From Sphingomonas sp. (GTDB lineage: Bacteria > Pseudomonadota > Alphaproteobacteria > Sphingomonadales > Sphingomonadaceae): a DNA stretch of 64,000 nucleotides. The position numbers and the translations under genes were made by a program. Below, piece by piece: positions 1 to 8,941 of this stretch (position 1 is its first letter; each line of letters starts with the position of its first letter). Below the pieces are notes generated by a model, which did no database searches, was not told where the DNA came from, and saw only the letters and a program-made list of their open reading frames with translations. The stretch lies in assembly GCA_003248865.1 (NCBI GenBank), contig QFPK01000001.1:124001-188000 (forward strand), read 5' to 3'.

Positions 1-1485
1 ATGACCGATGTTGACGAGGCGGGCGTACAGCCACCGAAGAAGCGCAGACGCATCTGGCGCTGGCTGGGTTTTGTAGCCCTTCTGGGACTGTTGATCACCA
101 TCTTGATGGCGTTCCACAATCCGCCGATGCGGCTGATGCCGGTTCCGGCGGTGTTCGTGAAGTCGGGCGGCGCCCTGTTCAGCGCCAATCCCAATCTGCG
201 CCACGACAACCGCATCGAGCTGTTCTATGCGACCAACCGCATGGCGCTGGGGCCGCGCAACGATCGCATCCATGCCATCACGCCGGGCCGAGACCTTCTG
301 CTGGGCGTTACGACGGTCCGCATCGGCGATGAAGGGACCCCCTGGGACCGGGTGTATGAATGGTCGTTCGGTGAGGATGGGGACCGGCGGCCGCAGCTGC
401 TGCTGGAGCAGATGCGGGAGCTGGCGTCACTTCCCGGTGACGAATCTGTTCCGCCCCGGGGGCCGGTGCTGGACCCTTCGATGCGGGCCTGGCTGGGACT
501 GGTGGACGAAGCGCTGAGCCGCAGCCTCGACCCCGACATCATCATCTATGTGCATGGCGCCAATTCCACCGTGGAACGCGCGGCGGGGCAGGCCGCTCAG
601 CTGCGCCATTTCACAGGGCAGAATGCGGTTGTGATCCTGTTCGCCTGGCCGACCGCCGAGAATTTCCTGGTCTATCCCCGCGATATTGGCACCGCCTTCG
701 GCGCTGCGCCGCAGTTCGCGCGTCTGGTGGAGCTGCTCTCCACCCATACCCGCGCCCGCAAGATCGATGTGCTGAGCTACTCCGCGGGCGGCACCGTCGC
801 ATCCGACGGACTGGCGCGCGTGGGCAGCTGGAGCCGCGAAAGTGGGCAGAACCCGCGTCTGGGGCAGGTGCATCATGCCGCGCCCGACGCCGATCTGCGC
901 GACTTCGTGGGCGATCTGCGCGACTATGCGGGGTTGCCGGACCGGGTGACCGTGAGCCTGAACATGGAGGATTCGGCGCTGCGGCTTTCCGAGTTGCTGA
1001 ACCGCGGATCGCGCGCGGGGCGACCTGACCTGAGGGAGCTTTCCCCCGGGGACATGCGGTTCCTGCAGCAGGCCAACAAGGAGCAGGGGCTGGAAGTCGT
1101 GCGGGTGCGCCCCGGCGACCTGAAGGGCGTAGGCGCGCGATCCCACGCCTTCTGGTACATGGACCCCTGGGCTGCGAGCGACGTGCTGCTGCAGCTGATG
1201 TTCGCCAAGGACGCGAAGGATCGCGGGCTGGCGCCGGGGCCGGGTGCCGACGGGCTTTCCTATTGGGTGTTCCCGCCTGACTATGAGGCGCGGTTGCCAG
1301 GCGTGATCGAACGGGCGGCCGGCACCGCTACGACCGCGGCCGCATCAGCCGCCGTGCCGGAAGCGCCCGTCCTTCAGGAAGGTGAGAACCTGGGTCACGC
1401 TGTCGGGGTGGAACATCAGCATGCTGTGGGCGACATGGACCACGATATGGTCGGTCATGCCGTCCAGCCGGGTGGCGGCCACTGA
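1..1485 (+). CDS. Membrane-anchored alpha/beta hydrolase, DUF900-like
   Basis: The protein has 494 residues. A basic stretch (KKRRR, about 13-17) precedes one hydrophobic segment (about 19-38), which suggests a single membrane anchor with a periplasmic domain. The hydrolase core is visible as IIIYVHGANS near 180-190 and a nucleophile region LSYSAGG with Ser near 261. That glycine-poor form of the GxSxG box resembles DUF900/COG4782 hydrolases. The substrate is unknown. The frame opens at base 1 with ATG, so a start further upstream cannot be excluded. The last 47 codons overlap the 3' end of the hydrolase on the opposite strand and are rich in His, Gly and Ala, so they may be a non-conserved extension. 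Confidence 0.8.
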   Translation: MTDVDEAGVQPPKKRRRIWRWLGFVALLGLLITILMAFHNPPMRLMPVPAVFVKSGGALFSANPNLRHDNRIELFYATNRMALGPRNDRIHAITPGRDLLLGVTTVRIGDEGTPWDRVYEWSFGEDGDRRPQLLLEQMRELASLPGDESVPPRGPVLDPSMRAWLGLVDEALSRSLDPDIIIYVHGANSTVERAAGQAAQLRHFTGQNAVVILFAWPTAENFLVYPRDIGTAFGAAPQFARLVELLSTHTRARKIDVLSYSAGGTVASDGLARVGSWSRESGQNPRLGQVHHAAPDADLRDFVGDLRDYAGLPDRVTVSLNMEDSALRLSELLNRGSRAGRPDLRELSPGDMRFLQQANKEQGLEVVRVRPGDLKGVGARSHAFWYMDPWAASDVLLQLMFAKDAKDRGLAPGPGADGLSYWVFPPDYEARLPGVIERAAGTATTAAASAAVPEAPVLQEGENLGHAVGVEHQHAVGDMDHDMVGHAVQPGGGH

Positions 1486-1992
1486 CACCTTGCCGTCGTT
1501 CGGACGCGGCAGGATGCTTTCCGGGACCAGATGCACGCTGACGTCACCCGCCACGACGCCCAGCTCATAATCCACCTTGCCGAACATCGCCTCGTTGGCC
1601 TCCGGCCTCTGCGTACGCAGATAGGGCGCCACCGGGCCGAGAACCATTGACGACAGCTTCATGTCCGTCAGCGCATCCGCCAGTTCCGACCCCTGATTGG
1701 GCGGGCCCAGCTGCACCACTCGCCCGAGCCGCTGCGGCCGTTGCCGATGGATGAGCGCGCGGGCGACGAGCCCGCCCAGCGAATGGGTGACAAAATGCAT
1801 GGGGCCGTCCAGCGTCGCTTCGAACGCGGCGGCCTTGGGCGTGACATAATCGAGAATCTCGTCCATCGAGCGGCGCATGCCATAGCTGGGCGCTGTGGAA
1901 GCAAAGCCCGCATGCCCGAGTTCGGACGCGAGAAACCCCATCGAAAGCCCCGTGCGGCCATGGCCATGAAGAAGGAAAACGCCGGCGGTCAT
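1345..1992 (-). CDS. Alpha/beta hydrolase (lipase-like)
   Basis: A 215-residue soluble alpha/beta hydrolase. It starts directly with the first strand and oxyanion-hole region (GVFLLHGHGRTG) and has a classical nucleophile elbow HSLGG near residue 91. A late His lies in VVHVAHSMLMFHP near 190, and a likely acid lies in the DGKVSV region. This resembles compact bacterial triacylglycerol lipase/PGAP1-like proteins. There is no signal peptide. It converges with the larger hydrolase at 1-1485 and the two share 141 bp of antiparallel coding sequence. The C-terminal residues inside the overlap still look family-like, so this gene probably owns the overlap. The substrate is unknown. Confidence 0.85.
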   Translation of the reverse strand: MTAGVFLLHGHGRTGLSMGFLASELGHAGFASTAPSYGMRRSMDEILDYVTPKAAAFEATLDGPMHFVTHSLGGLVARALIHRQRPQRLGRVVQLGPPNQGSELADALTDMKLSSMVLGPVAPYLRTQRPEANEAMFGKVDYELGVVAGDVSVHLVPESILPRPNDGKVSVAATRLDGMTDHIVVHVAHSMLMFHPDSVTQVLTFLKDGRFRHGG

Positions 1993-2240
1993 GGCCGGGC
2001 GTGATGCCTGCGCGCCGGATCGGCCGCAAGGGGGTGCGACCTTTGGGGCGAGGTGTGTGCTGGCTTTTTGGAAGGCGGGGTCTTTTGCCTGCGGCGCTGG
2101 AGTTTTTTTGCCGTTTTCCAGCCGATGGCGAAGGAAAGCCTCTAGACCTGCTACCGTCGTGGCGCACTCGCTGGAAAAGGTCTTAGCTTAGATGAATTCA
2201 GAGGCCACTGTGTTGGACGTGGCCAGATGATTGAAAAGGA

Positions 2241-2315
2241 TGGTGGGCGCGGCAAGGATTGAACTTGCGACCACTGCGATGTCAACACAGTGCTCTACCA
2301 CTGAGCTACGCGCCC
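2241..2315 (-). tRNA. tRNA-Val (anticodon GAC)
   Basis: A full cloverleaf can be drawn on the minus strand. The acceptor is GGGCGCG paired with CGCGCCC, the D arm is GCTC/GAGC, the anticodon stem is CTGTG/CGCAG with loop TTGACAT (anticodon GAC), the variable loop is TGGTC and the T arm is GCAAG/CTTGC with loop TTCAATC. The discriminator is A and CCA is encoded. It lies 60 bp downstream of the DUF502 gene on the same strand. Confidence 0.97.
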
Positions 2316-2375
2316 ACTCGGGAAGCGGGCCAATACCGATACATGGCATAAAGGGCAAGCCCGGTTCGGCGCCAA

Positions 2376-3083
2376 TCAGCGGCGGGCGAGCGCGGCCTGC
2401 AACTGGGGCGGCGGTGTCATGCCCATGGTGAGGTAGAGCCGGGCGATGTCGTCGAACTTCATGTCGTTGAGCACATGCACTTTCGTGGCCGCCACAAGCA
2501 GCAGGGCGCCGCCGATGGGCACCGGGGCGGTGGGAATCAGCACCAGCAGCGAGGGCACGCCCTCCACCTCGATCGGGTCAGGCGAGGCGAGGAAGGCGAT
2601 GGTGTCCACGCCACCGCCGAACTCCACCCGGCATACCGCCATCGCCGACATCTCTTCGGCCTTCTGGCCGGAGACGCTGCGCACAAGTTGCGCGACGGGG
2701 CGATAGACGTTGCCGAGCAGCGGGATGCGGCCAACGGCGCCGTCGACCCACTCTTCCAGCACTTTCTTCGCCCTGTCCCGCACGAGGAGGCCCAGCGCGG
2801 TGATGAAGCCGATCACCAGCGCCCAGCCGATGGCGAAGCTGATGAGGCCGCCTTCGGGATCGTCCACGAACAGGCGGCCGCCCGCGCTGAGGATATGGCC
2901 GACGAAGCTGTCCGGCCCGACGAAGGCGACGATCTGGGCCGCCACCCAGCTGAGCACGATGGCCGTCAGCAGCAGCGGCGCCAGGAATGCGAGGCCGGTG
3001 AGGAAGGCGCCGACAAGGCGCATGGGACTTAACCGGCTGCGGGCCGGCTGCGAGTTTTGCCGGCTGTCCGCCGGTGGCGTCAT
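2376..3083 (-). CDS. DUF502 family membrane protein
   Basis: A 235-residue protein of the DUF502 family. Two hydrophobic segments (about 22-46 and 75-98) are followed by the typical IPLLGNVYRPVAQL motif and a mostly soluble C-terminal half (VPSLLVLIPTAPVPIGGALLLV). The function of the family is not established. The start was set at the ATG that overlaps the leuB stop (ATGA at 3080-3083). A longer frame upstream exists but runs through leuB on the same strand. A second possible start, MRLVGAF, lies about 20 codons in. The gene is the last of a coupled leuD-leuB-DUF502 unit. Confidence 0.85.
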   Translation of the reverse strand: MTPPADSRQNSQPARSRLSPMRLVGAFLTGLAFLAPLLLTAIVLSWVAAQIVAFVGPDSFVGHILSAGGRLFVDDPEGGLISFAIGWALVIGFITALGLLVRDRAKKVLEEWVDGAVGRIPLLGNVYRPVAQLVRSVSGQKAEEMSAMAVCRVEFGGGVDTIAFLASPDPIEVEGVPSLLVLIPTAPVPIGGALLLVAATKVHVLNDMKFDDIARLYLTMGMTPPPQLQAALARR

Positions 3084-4141
3084 GCGGCCAGTTTCGCGAG
3101 GATGGCGTCGCCCATGCCGCGCGTGGTGAGCGTGCCGCCCAGATCGCGGGTGCGGGCCCCGGCATCCAGCGCGGCTTCCACGGCGGCTTCCACCCGGTCT
3201 GCCGTTTCCGGCGCGCCCAGCGAATAGCGCAGCGCCATCGCGAGGCTGAGGATGGAGGCGCAGGGGTTGGCGAGGCCCTGCCCCGCGATATCCGGCGCGG
3301 AGCCGTGGATGGGTTCGTAGAGCCCCGGCCTGCCCGCCGCGCCCAGCGCCGCCGAGGGCAGCATGCCCAGAGAGCCGGTGGACATGGCGGCGAGATCGGA
3401 GAGCAGGTCTCCGAAGAGATTGTCCGTCAGGATCACGTCGAACTGGCGCGGGGCCTTCACCAGCTGCATGGCGCAATTGTCGGCATACATGTGGCTGAGT
3501 TCGATCTCGGGGTAGCGTTCGCCGTGCAGGCGAGTGACTTCCTCGCGCCAGAGCACGCCGGATTCCATCACATTGGCCTTTTCCACCGAGCAAACCTTGC
3601 CCGAGCGCAGCTTTGCCAGCTCGAAGGCGGTGGTCGCCACGCGGCGGATCTCGCTGGTGGTGTAGCTCTGGGTGTTGAAGCCGCGCCGCTCGCCGTCGGG
3701 CAGGGTCTCGATACCGCGCGGAGTGCCGAAATAGACGCCGCCGACCAGTTCGCGAACGAACAGGATATCCAGCCCCTCGATCACCTCCGGCTTCAGCGTG
3801 GAGGCGGCCGCCAGCGCCGCGAAGCAGCGCGCCGGACGCAGGTTGGCGAAGACGTTCATTGATTCCCGTAAGCGCAGCAGACCGGCCTCAGGGCGGATAT
3901 CATAGCTGACGCCGGCCCATTTCGGCCCGCCCACCGCGCCCATCAGCACGGCCGTGCTGGAAAGCGCCCGTGCCTCGGTCTCCGCCGTCAGCGGCACGCC
4001 ATGGGCATCAATGGAGGCGCCGCCGAACGGGCCTTCGGAGATGTCGAGACCGGGCAGCGCCAGCGCGTCGAGGATGCGGCGGCTTTCGGCCATGACTTCG
4101 GGGCCGATGCCGTCGCCGGGCAGGAGGAGAAGGCTCGTCAT
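3080..4141 (-). CDS. leuB: 3-isopropylmalate dehydrogenase
   Basis: A 353-residue NAD-dependent decarboxylating dehydrogenase of leucine synthesis. It oxidises 3-isopropylmalate to the 2-oxo acid, which loses CO2 to give 4-methyl-2-oxopentanoate. The N-terminal LLLPGDGIGPEVM and the family signature around ILTDNLFGDLLSDL and AAMSTGSLGMLPSA (about 235-260) are intact, as is the EPIHGSAPDIAGQGLANP segment. The length is typical of LeuB. Its ATG overlaps the leuD stop (ATGA at 4138-4141) and its own stop overlaps the next start, so translation of all three genes is likely coupled. The cytosolic enzyme probably works as a homodimer. Confidence 0.97.
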   Translation of the reverse strand: MTSLLLLPGDGIGPEVMAESRRILDALALPGLDISEGPFGGASIDAHGVPLTAETEARALSSTAVLMGAVGGPKWAGVSYDIRPEAGLLRLRESMNVFANLRPARCFAALAAASTLKPEVIEGLDILFVRELVGGVYFGTPRGIETLPDGERRGFNTQSYTTSEIRRVATTAFELAKLRSGKVCSVEKANVMESGVLWREEVTRLHGERYPEIELSHMYADNCAMQLVKAPRQFDVILTDNLFGDLLSDLAAMSTGSLGMLPSAALGAAGRPGLYEPIHGSAPDIAGQGLANPCASILSLAMALRYSLGAPETADRVEAAVEAALDAGARTRDLGGTLTTRGMGDAILAKLAA

Positions 4142-4737
4142 CGTTGGGCAGCTCCGGCGATCCAGGGCCGCTCGATCAGCAGCCGGTCTTCATAGGATGC
4201 GACTTCATGGGCGACCTGTTCGGTCAGCCCGATCTCGTCCAGCCCGTTCAGCAGGCAATGCTTGCGGAACGGATCGATGGGGAATTCGAAACGGTCCTGA
4301 TAGGGCGTCGTGACCGTCTGGCTGTCCAGATCGATGGTGATCGGCAGGCCTTCGGCCGCGACCTGCATCAACCGGTCCACCGCGGCCTGCGGCAGCTGCA
4401 CCAGCAGCAGGCCGTTCTTGAAGCTGTTGCCCGAGAAGATGTCGGCAAAGCCGGGGCTGATCACGACGCGGAAGCCCATGTCCATCAGCGCCCAGGGCGC
4501 ATGTTCCCGGCTGGAGCCGCAGCCGAAATTGTCGCCCGCAATCAGGATGGGCGCACCCTGGTTTTCCGGCTGGTCGAAGATATTGTCGGGGTTCTCGCGG
4601 ATCGCCGCGAAGGCGCCCTTGCCCAGACCATGCCGCGTGATCGCCTTCAGGAAGCGCGCGGGGATGATCACATCCGTGTCGACATTGGCGGCGCCGAACG
4701 GCACGGCGCGACCGGCGAGGGTGGTGACGGGCTGCAT
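4138..4737 (-). CDS. leuD: 3-isopropylmalate dehydratase small subunit
   Basis: A 199-residue small subunit of isopropylmalate isomerase, which acts with LeuC to convert 2-isopropylmalate to 3-isopropylmalate. The swivel-domain motif NFGCGSSREHAPWAL (about 70-84) and the N-terminal VPFGAANVDTDVIIPARFLK are diagnostic. The ATG at 4737 matches the known start of LeuD, and the open frame extending further upstream lacks family sequence. leuC is not next to it in this window. The 94 bp upstream are shared with the divergent gene at 4832, so the leuDB promoter must lie there or inside that gap. Confidence 0.96.
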   Translation of the reverse strand: MQPVTTLAGRAVPFGAANVDTDVIIPARFLKAITRHGLGKGAFAAIRENPDNIFDQPENQGAPILIAGDNFGCGSSREHAPWALMDMGFRVVISPGFADIFSGNSFKNGLLLVQLPQAAVDRLMQVAAEGLPITIDLDSQTVTTPYQDRFEFPIDPFRKHCLLNGLDEIGLTEQVAHEVASYEDRLLIERPWIAGAAQR

Positions 4738-4831
4738 GGGCGTGCACCTAGGCCATGGCGATGCCCGTTGGAAGGGGGTTGCGGCCATCGTGGTTGCGCG
4801 GCAGGTTCGCCGCTCCGCTGGAGAGGGCGCC

Positions 4832-5374
4832 ATGAAGGACAGTGTCGAACTCACCGTCAACCTGCTGACGCTGCTGTCCATCCTGGGCGGGGCGCTGCTG
4901 TTCCTGAAGCGATCGGCCGGCCTTGCGATCGGACAGTGGGAAGAGAGCTTCATCGACGATGTGTTCGAAACGGCGAGCCGGAATCTCGTCGAGCTGCGGG
5001 CGCTTTCCGCGCTCGATCCCGTGACCCGGAACCCCGGCGAGGGGCAGATCGCCGCGAACGAGCTGCTGCTGCGAACATGGAAGGTGGAGCAGTCGATCGA
5101 GAACCTTCACTACCGGTCGCTGGCCTATGGCCATAATCCGAAGTTCCCGATCCTGCTGGAGAAGATCGTGGCGGAGATGAAGGAGGCCTATCAGCAGCTC
5201 GCGAACCGCGATGCGACCGGCCTTAACCGCATGAAATTCCAGATGGAACATATGCGGCTGGACTTCCTGGAGGCGGTGAACCGCGGCGACGCCTATCTGC
5301 AGACGCGTCGCACAGAGTTTGTAGCCCGCGAGCGCAAGCGCATCGCGGACTCCTATGCAGGCTATCTCGACTGA
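4832..5374 (+). CDS. Hypothetical membrane-anchored protein
   Basis: A 180-residue protein of unrecognised family. An N-terminal hydrophobic segment (about 8-27, LLTLLSILGGALLFL) is followed by a charged, helix-rich soluble region with a basic C-terminus (TEFVARERKRIADSYAGYLD). The start ATG at 4832 follows GGAGAGGG at a suitable distance. The gene diverges from leuD and converges with ppa. There is no signal sequence cleavage motif, so it is probably a single-pass inner membrane protein with a large cytoplasmic or periplasmic helical domain. No function can be assigned. Confidence 0.7.
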   Translation: MKDSVELTVNLLTLLSILGGALLFLKRSAGLAIGQWEESFIDDVFETASRNLVELRALSALDPVTRNPGEGQIAANELLLRTWKVEQSIENLHYRSLAYGHNPKFPILLEKIVAEMKEAYQQLANRDATGLNRMKFQMEHMRLDFLEAVNRGDAYLQTRRTEFVARERKRIADSYAGYLD

Positions 5375-5385
5375 AGGGAAAGGCG

Positions 5386-5403
5386 GGCGGCCCTCAGGCC
5401 GCC
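5386..5403. terminator. Hairpin between convergent genes
   Basis: GGCGGCC and GGCCGCC form a 7-bp stem with a CTCA loop, centred at the 3' end of ppa and 12 bp after the stop of the 4832-5374 gene. It could stop transcription from both sides. No T-tract follows, so this is a weak call. Confidence 0.35.
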
Positions 5404-5987
5404 TCGTCCGTCTCCGCAGCTTCGGCCTCGGCGGCCGCGGCTTCCTTATGGGCCTGGTAACGCGCCAGTGCTGCGAGAACCAGCGCCTCGGCACCGGCCA
5501 CGTCCACGAAGCGGCTGAACTTCGCCCACTTGCCCTTTTCGAGATCCTTGTAGTGCTCGAAGAAGTGGCCGATCTGCTCGATCAGCACGGTGGGCAGGTC
5601 GGTGTAGTTCTTCACGTTGGAATAGAAGGGGTGGAGCTTGTCCACCGGGACCGCCAGGATCTTCTCGTCCCCGCCGGCTTCGTCTTCCATCAGCAGCGCG
5701 CCGACCGGGCGCACCCGAATCACGGCGCCGGGCACCACGGCGTGCGGGCCGACCACGATCACGTCGATCGGGTCGCCGTCTTCCGACAGCGTGTGGGGCA
5801 CGAAGCCGTAATTGCCGGGATAATACATCGCCGTGTGCAGGAACCGATCGACGAACATGGCGCCCGACTTCTTGTCGAGCTCATATTTCACCGGCACGCC
5901 GCCCATCGGAATCTCGATGATGGCATAGAGGTCCTTGGGCGGATTTTCCCCGACGGGAATCTGCATGATATCCATGGCGCGCGCCAT
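5394..5987 (-). CDS. ppa: Inorganic pyrophosphatase (family I)
   Basis: A 197-residue cytosolic enzyme that hydrolyses pyrophosphate to two phosphates and so drives biosynthetic reactions. The family I signature is present as EDGDPIDVIVVGPH (about 67-80), along with the upstream KYELDKKSG and YPGNYGFVPHTL substrate-binding segments. The length is normal except for an Ala/Glu-rich C-terminal tail (EAAAAEAEAAETDEAA) that adds about 20 residues. The first ATG is at 5987; MDIMQIP four codons later (5975) matches relatives better and may be the true start. Confidence 0.95.
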   Translation of the reverse strand: MARAMDIMQIPVGENPPKDLYAIIEIPMGGVPVKYELDKKSGAMFVDRFLHTAMYYPGNYGFVPHTLSEDGDPIDVIVVGPHAVVPGAVIRVRPVGALLMEDEAGGDEKILAVPVDKLHPFYSNVKNYTDLPTVLIEQIGHFFEHYKDLEKGKWAKFSRFVDVAGAEALVLAALARYQAHKEAAAAEAEAAETDEAA

Positions 5988-6037
5988 GCATGGGGCAGGC
6001 GTGCCCAGTCAAGCCGAACTATGGTCATGGATGGTGC

Positions 6038-6065
6038 AACCGGGGCGCATGTCTGCGCCCCGGTT
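6038..6065 (-). terminator. Strong hairpin after the TonB receptor gene
   Basis: AACCGGGGCGCA and TGCGCCCCGGTT make a perfect 12-bp stem with a 4-nt loop, 15 bp past the stop of the receptor gene ending at 6080. The position fits a transcription terminator, although the following T-run is very short. Confidence 0.55.
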
Positions 6066-6079
6066 GATCCTCCCCAGGA

Positions 6080-8761
6080 TCAGAAGCGGAAGCGGCCCGT
6101 CACCCCGAAGGTCCGGGGTTCGCCCGGGAAGGTGAGGAACAGCTGGTTCGCGGTGGTGGTGATGCCCTGCGCCACGCCGCGGAACGTGCCGGAGCCCTGC
6201 AGCGGGGCGTCGGCACTGATCTGGAAATACTGCTTGTTGAAGATGTTCTGGCCCCACAGCTCCAGCGACCATTTGCGGTCTGCGCTGGAAATGCCGACCC
6301 GGCCGTTGAACAGGATGAAGGCCTCTTGCACCTTTTCGATGTCGAGATCGGAGCCGGTGTTGAAGCTGTCGGTGAAGCGGTAGTCCAGATAGAACAGGCC
6401 GCGCAGATTGTCGTTGATGGGTGGCGTCCAGCTGAACGAGCCGGAGACGACATAGGGCGGCGCGTTGGAGATCTGGCGGCCCGGCAGCTGGAACAGCACC
6501 GGGGAAAGCGGGCGCCCGCCGGTTCCGACCAGATCCTTCGCGTAGCTGGTGTCGGAATAGGTGAAGCCCGCCGTAATCGAGACATAGGGGGCCGGGCTGG
6601 CCTGCAGCTCGATCTCGATCCCCTTGGAGGTGACTCCCGGCTTCAGCCGGTCTGGCGCGCAGGCGCCCGTCGTCGCAGAGCCGTCGCTGTCGGTTCCGCC
6701 CAGATCGTCGCGGCAACCCTGCACGTTCGTCACTTCGAAGTTCACGCCATTGTAGGTGTTCAGCTGGAAGTTGGAGAAATCCTGCTTGAACAGTGCGATG
6801 TTGGCGCTGAACGTGGGCCGGGAAAATTTGACGCCGAATTCATAGGCATCGACCGTTTCCGCGCCGAACTGCAGATCGACTGCTTCCGGCCGGGCATTGC
6901 CCACCGTGTTGGCGGGGCGTGCCAGCTGCGCCGAGCAGGCCGCCTGCTGGGCCGCCGTGCCCGCCGCCGGGTTGCAGACGAGATCGAGCGCGGAGGTGTC
7001 GAGGTTGAAGCCGCCTGCCTTGTAGCCGCGCGCCCAGCTGCCATAGACCATCAAATCGTCCATTGGCTTCCAGCTGAGCACGACCGTGCCCGTCCAGCGG
7101 CTTTCGGTAATGCGTGAGCCTTCGGCGCCGGACGCGATGCCCGGCCCGGCAGTCGCATTGATGGCGCAGGGCAGCGCGGCCGCCGCCGACGCCATGTTCC
7201 TGAGCGCGGTGCACAGCGTATTTGTGTTGTTGAACACGCCGTCGATCGTCTTGCGCTCGTTGGTGTAGCGCGCGCCGACGGTGAGGATCAGCCGGTCCTG
7301 GATGATATCGAAGCTGTTGTGGGTGAAGAAGGCGTAGTTGCGGCTTTCATGATCGAAATAGCCGCCCGGCCCGGCACCGGTGCCCGGCATGCGGGCGGTT
7401 CCGGTGGCCAGTGCCAGATTGGCGTAGCCGGGCCACACGCTGGCGGGGAGGCTGGTGCAGCGCGGCAGCGCGGTGTTGAGCGTGGCGGGCGCCAGCGATG
7501 CCACCACTAGACAGTCCCCGAACCGCTCGGAATCGGCGCCGAAGGTGATGTCGTCGCTGGTGCGCAGCTTCTCGTCTGCGAAATAGCCGCCGACGAGCCA
7601 GTCCAGCCTGTCCTCGAACAGGGTGCCCTGCAGGCGCAGTTCCTGACTGAAGGTACGGAAATGCCGGACCTGATTGCTGCGGCCCCAGATGTCGAGATCG
7701 GTGAAATCGGCATCGGTGCCGGTATGCACCTTATAGTCGCGGTAGGCAGTGATGGAGGTGAGGCTGGCCGCCCCCAGGTTCCAGTTCAGTTCGCCGGACA
7801 CGCCCCAATCGTTGCTGTCGGAGCGGAAATCCTGATTGTCGCTGATCGCGACCTTGAACAGCTCTCCGCGCGGCGAGACTGAGCCCAGGCCGCGCAGGAT
7901 CGGCTCCAGCGTGTTGGGCAGGATGGTGACATTGCCCTGCGCGTCGCGCGCCAGTGAGCGGGCGGGAAGGAAGGATGCTGCGCAGCATTCTTCGCGCCGC
8001 TGGGAATAATCGCCGATCAGGCGGATTTCGAGATCGTCGTTCGGCGTGAACAGCAATTGCCCGCGCAGCATCCAGCGATCGCGATTGTTGAAGCGGCGGT
8101 CCGAGGTGACATCCTCCATGAAGCCGTCGCGCTTGAACCACAGCCCTTCCAGCTTGGCGGCGATGTGGTTTTCGGAGACCACATAATTCACCCCGCCTTC
8201 CAGCCGGATACTGTTGTAATTGCCGTAACTGGCGGCGGCATAGCCGCCGTTATCGAAGCTGGGCTTCTTGGTGACGACGTTGATGAGGCCCGCCGAGGCG
8301 TTGCGGCCGAACAGCGTGCCCTGCGGACCGCGCAACACTTCGATGCGTTCGACTTCGCCCAGTTCCGAGAGTCCGGTGCCGGTGCGGCTGCGGTAGACGC
8401 CGTCGATGAAGAGCGCGACCGAGCTTTCCAGACCCGGGTTTTCGCCGACGGTCCCGACGCCGCGCACCCGTGCGGTGAAGTTGGTTTCCGAGGTGGCACC
8501 GGACACCAGCAGCGACGGCGCCAGCTGGTTGAGGGCCCGGATGTCGTTGACGCCGCTCGCTTCCAGCTGCTGGGCCGAGATGGCGCTGACCGCGATGGGA
8601 ACATCCGACAGGGCCTGCGCGCGCCGCGTGGCGGTGACGATGATATCCCCGGCGTTATAGGGTTCGTCCTGCGCGCCCGACTGGGCGAGAGCCGCTGTTG
8701 CAGGGGCCATGAAAGACGCAAGAAGCGCACCAAGTGCGCAAGACGCACGCAGTCCATTCAT
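6080..8761 (-). CDS. TonB-dependent receptor
   Basis: An 893-residue outer-membrane receptor. A signal peptide ends near residue 27 (AALAQ). It is followed by a TonB-box-like start DIIVTATRRAQ and plug domain (DVPIAVSAISAQQLE, LRGPQGTLFGRNASAGLINVVTKKP), then a 22-strand type barrel that ends in aromatic-terminal GVTGRFRF. The sequence resembles the large sphingomonad group of TonB receptors that includes FyuA/BfeA-like and substrate-unknown members. The ATG at 8761 has GGGGAGGA 8 nt upstream, so it is preferred to the ATG at 8779 that overlaps that ribosome binding site. No transporter or regulator lies next to it, so the substrate cannot be read from context. Confidence 0.93.
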   Translation of the reverse strand: MNGLRASCALGALLASFMAPATAALAQSGAQDEPYNAGDIIVTATRRAQALSDVPIAVSAISAQQLEASGVNDIRALNQLAPSLLVSGATSETNFTARVRGVGTVGENPGLESSVALFIDGVYRSRTGTGLSELGEVERIEVLRGPQGTLFGRNASAGLINVVTKKPSFDNGGYAAASYGNYNSIRLEGGVNYVVSENHIAAKLEGLWFKRDGFMEDVTSDRRFNNRDRWMLRGQLLFTPNDDLEIRLIGDYSQRREECCAASFLPARSLARDAQGNVTILPNTLEPILRGLGSVSPRGELFKVAISDNQDFRSDSNDWGVSGELNWNLGAASLTSITAYRDYKVHTGTDADFTDLDIWGRSNQVRHFRTFSQELRLQGTLFEDRLDWLVGGYFADEKLRTSDDITFGADSERFGDCLVVASLAPATLNTALPRCTSLPASVWPGYANLALATGTARMPGTGAGPGGYFDHESRNYAFFTHNSFDIIQDRLILTVGARYTNERKTIDGVFNNTNTLCTALRNMASAAAALPCAINATAGPGIASGAEGSRITESRWTGTVVLSWKPMDDLMVYGSWARGYKAGGFNLDTSALDLVCNPAAGTAAQQAACSAQLARPANTVGNARPEAVDLQFGAETVDAYEFGVKFSRPTFSANIALFKQDFSNFQLNTYNGVNFEVTNVQGCRDDLGGTDSDGSATTGACAPDRLKPGVTSKGIEIELQASPAPYVSITAGFTYSDTSYAKDLVGTGGRPLSPVLFQLPGRQISNAPPYVVSGSFSWTPPINDNLRGLFYLDYRFTDSFNTGSDLDIEKVQEAFILFNGRVGISSADRKWSLELWGQNIFNKQYFQISADAPLQGSGTFRGVAQGITTTANQLFLTFPGEPRTFGVTGRFRF

Positions 8762-8941
8762 CAGCAATATCCTCCCCATGGGCTTTTGCCCTTTGCAAGG
8801 ATATTGCGCACAAATGGCGCAGCATGCAATGGATCGACGGCCTGACTGTCCGGTTAGGAAATGGCTGTGGCAAAGAGGGCACAGCGGCGTGCCTAGGGGA
8901 AATAGGTGGGCAGGCCCCGCCCTGCCCTCATGCGCGACGCC

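Noticed and set aside
1993..2240. Small gene between the lipase and tRNA-Val
   Set aside because: The open frames here are short, in several frames and without a ribosome binding site or recognisable sequence.
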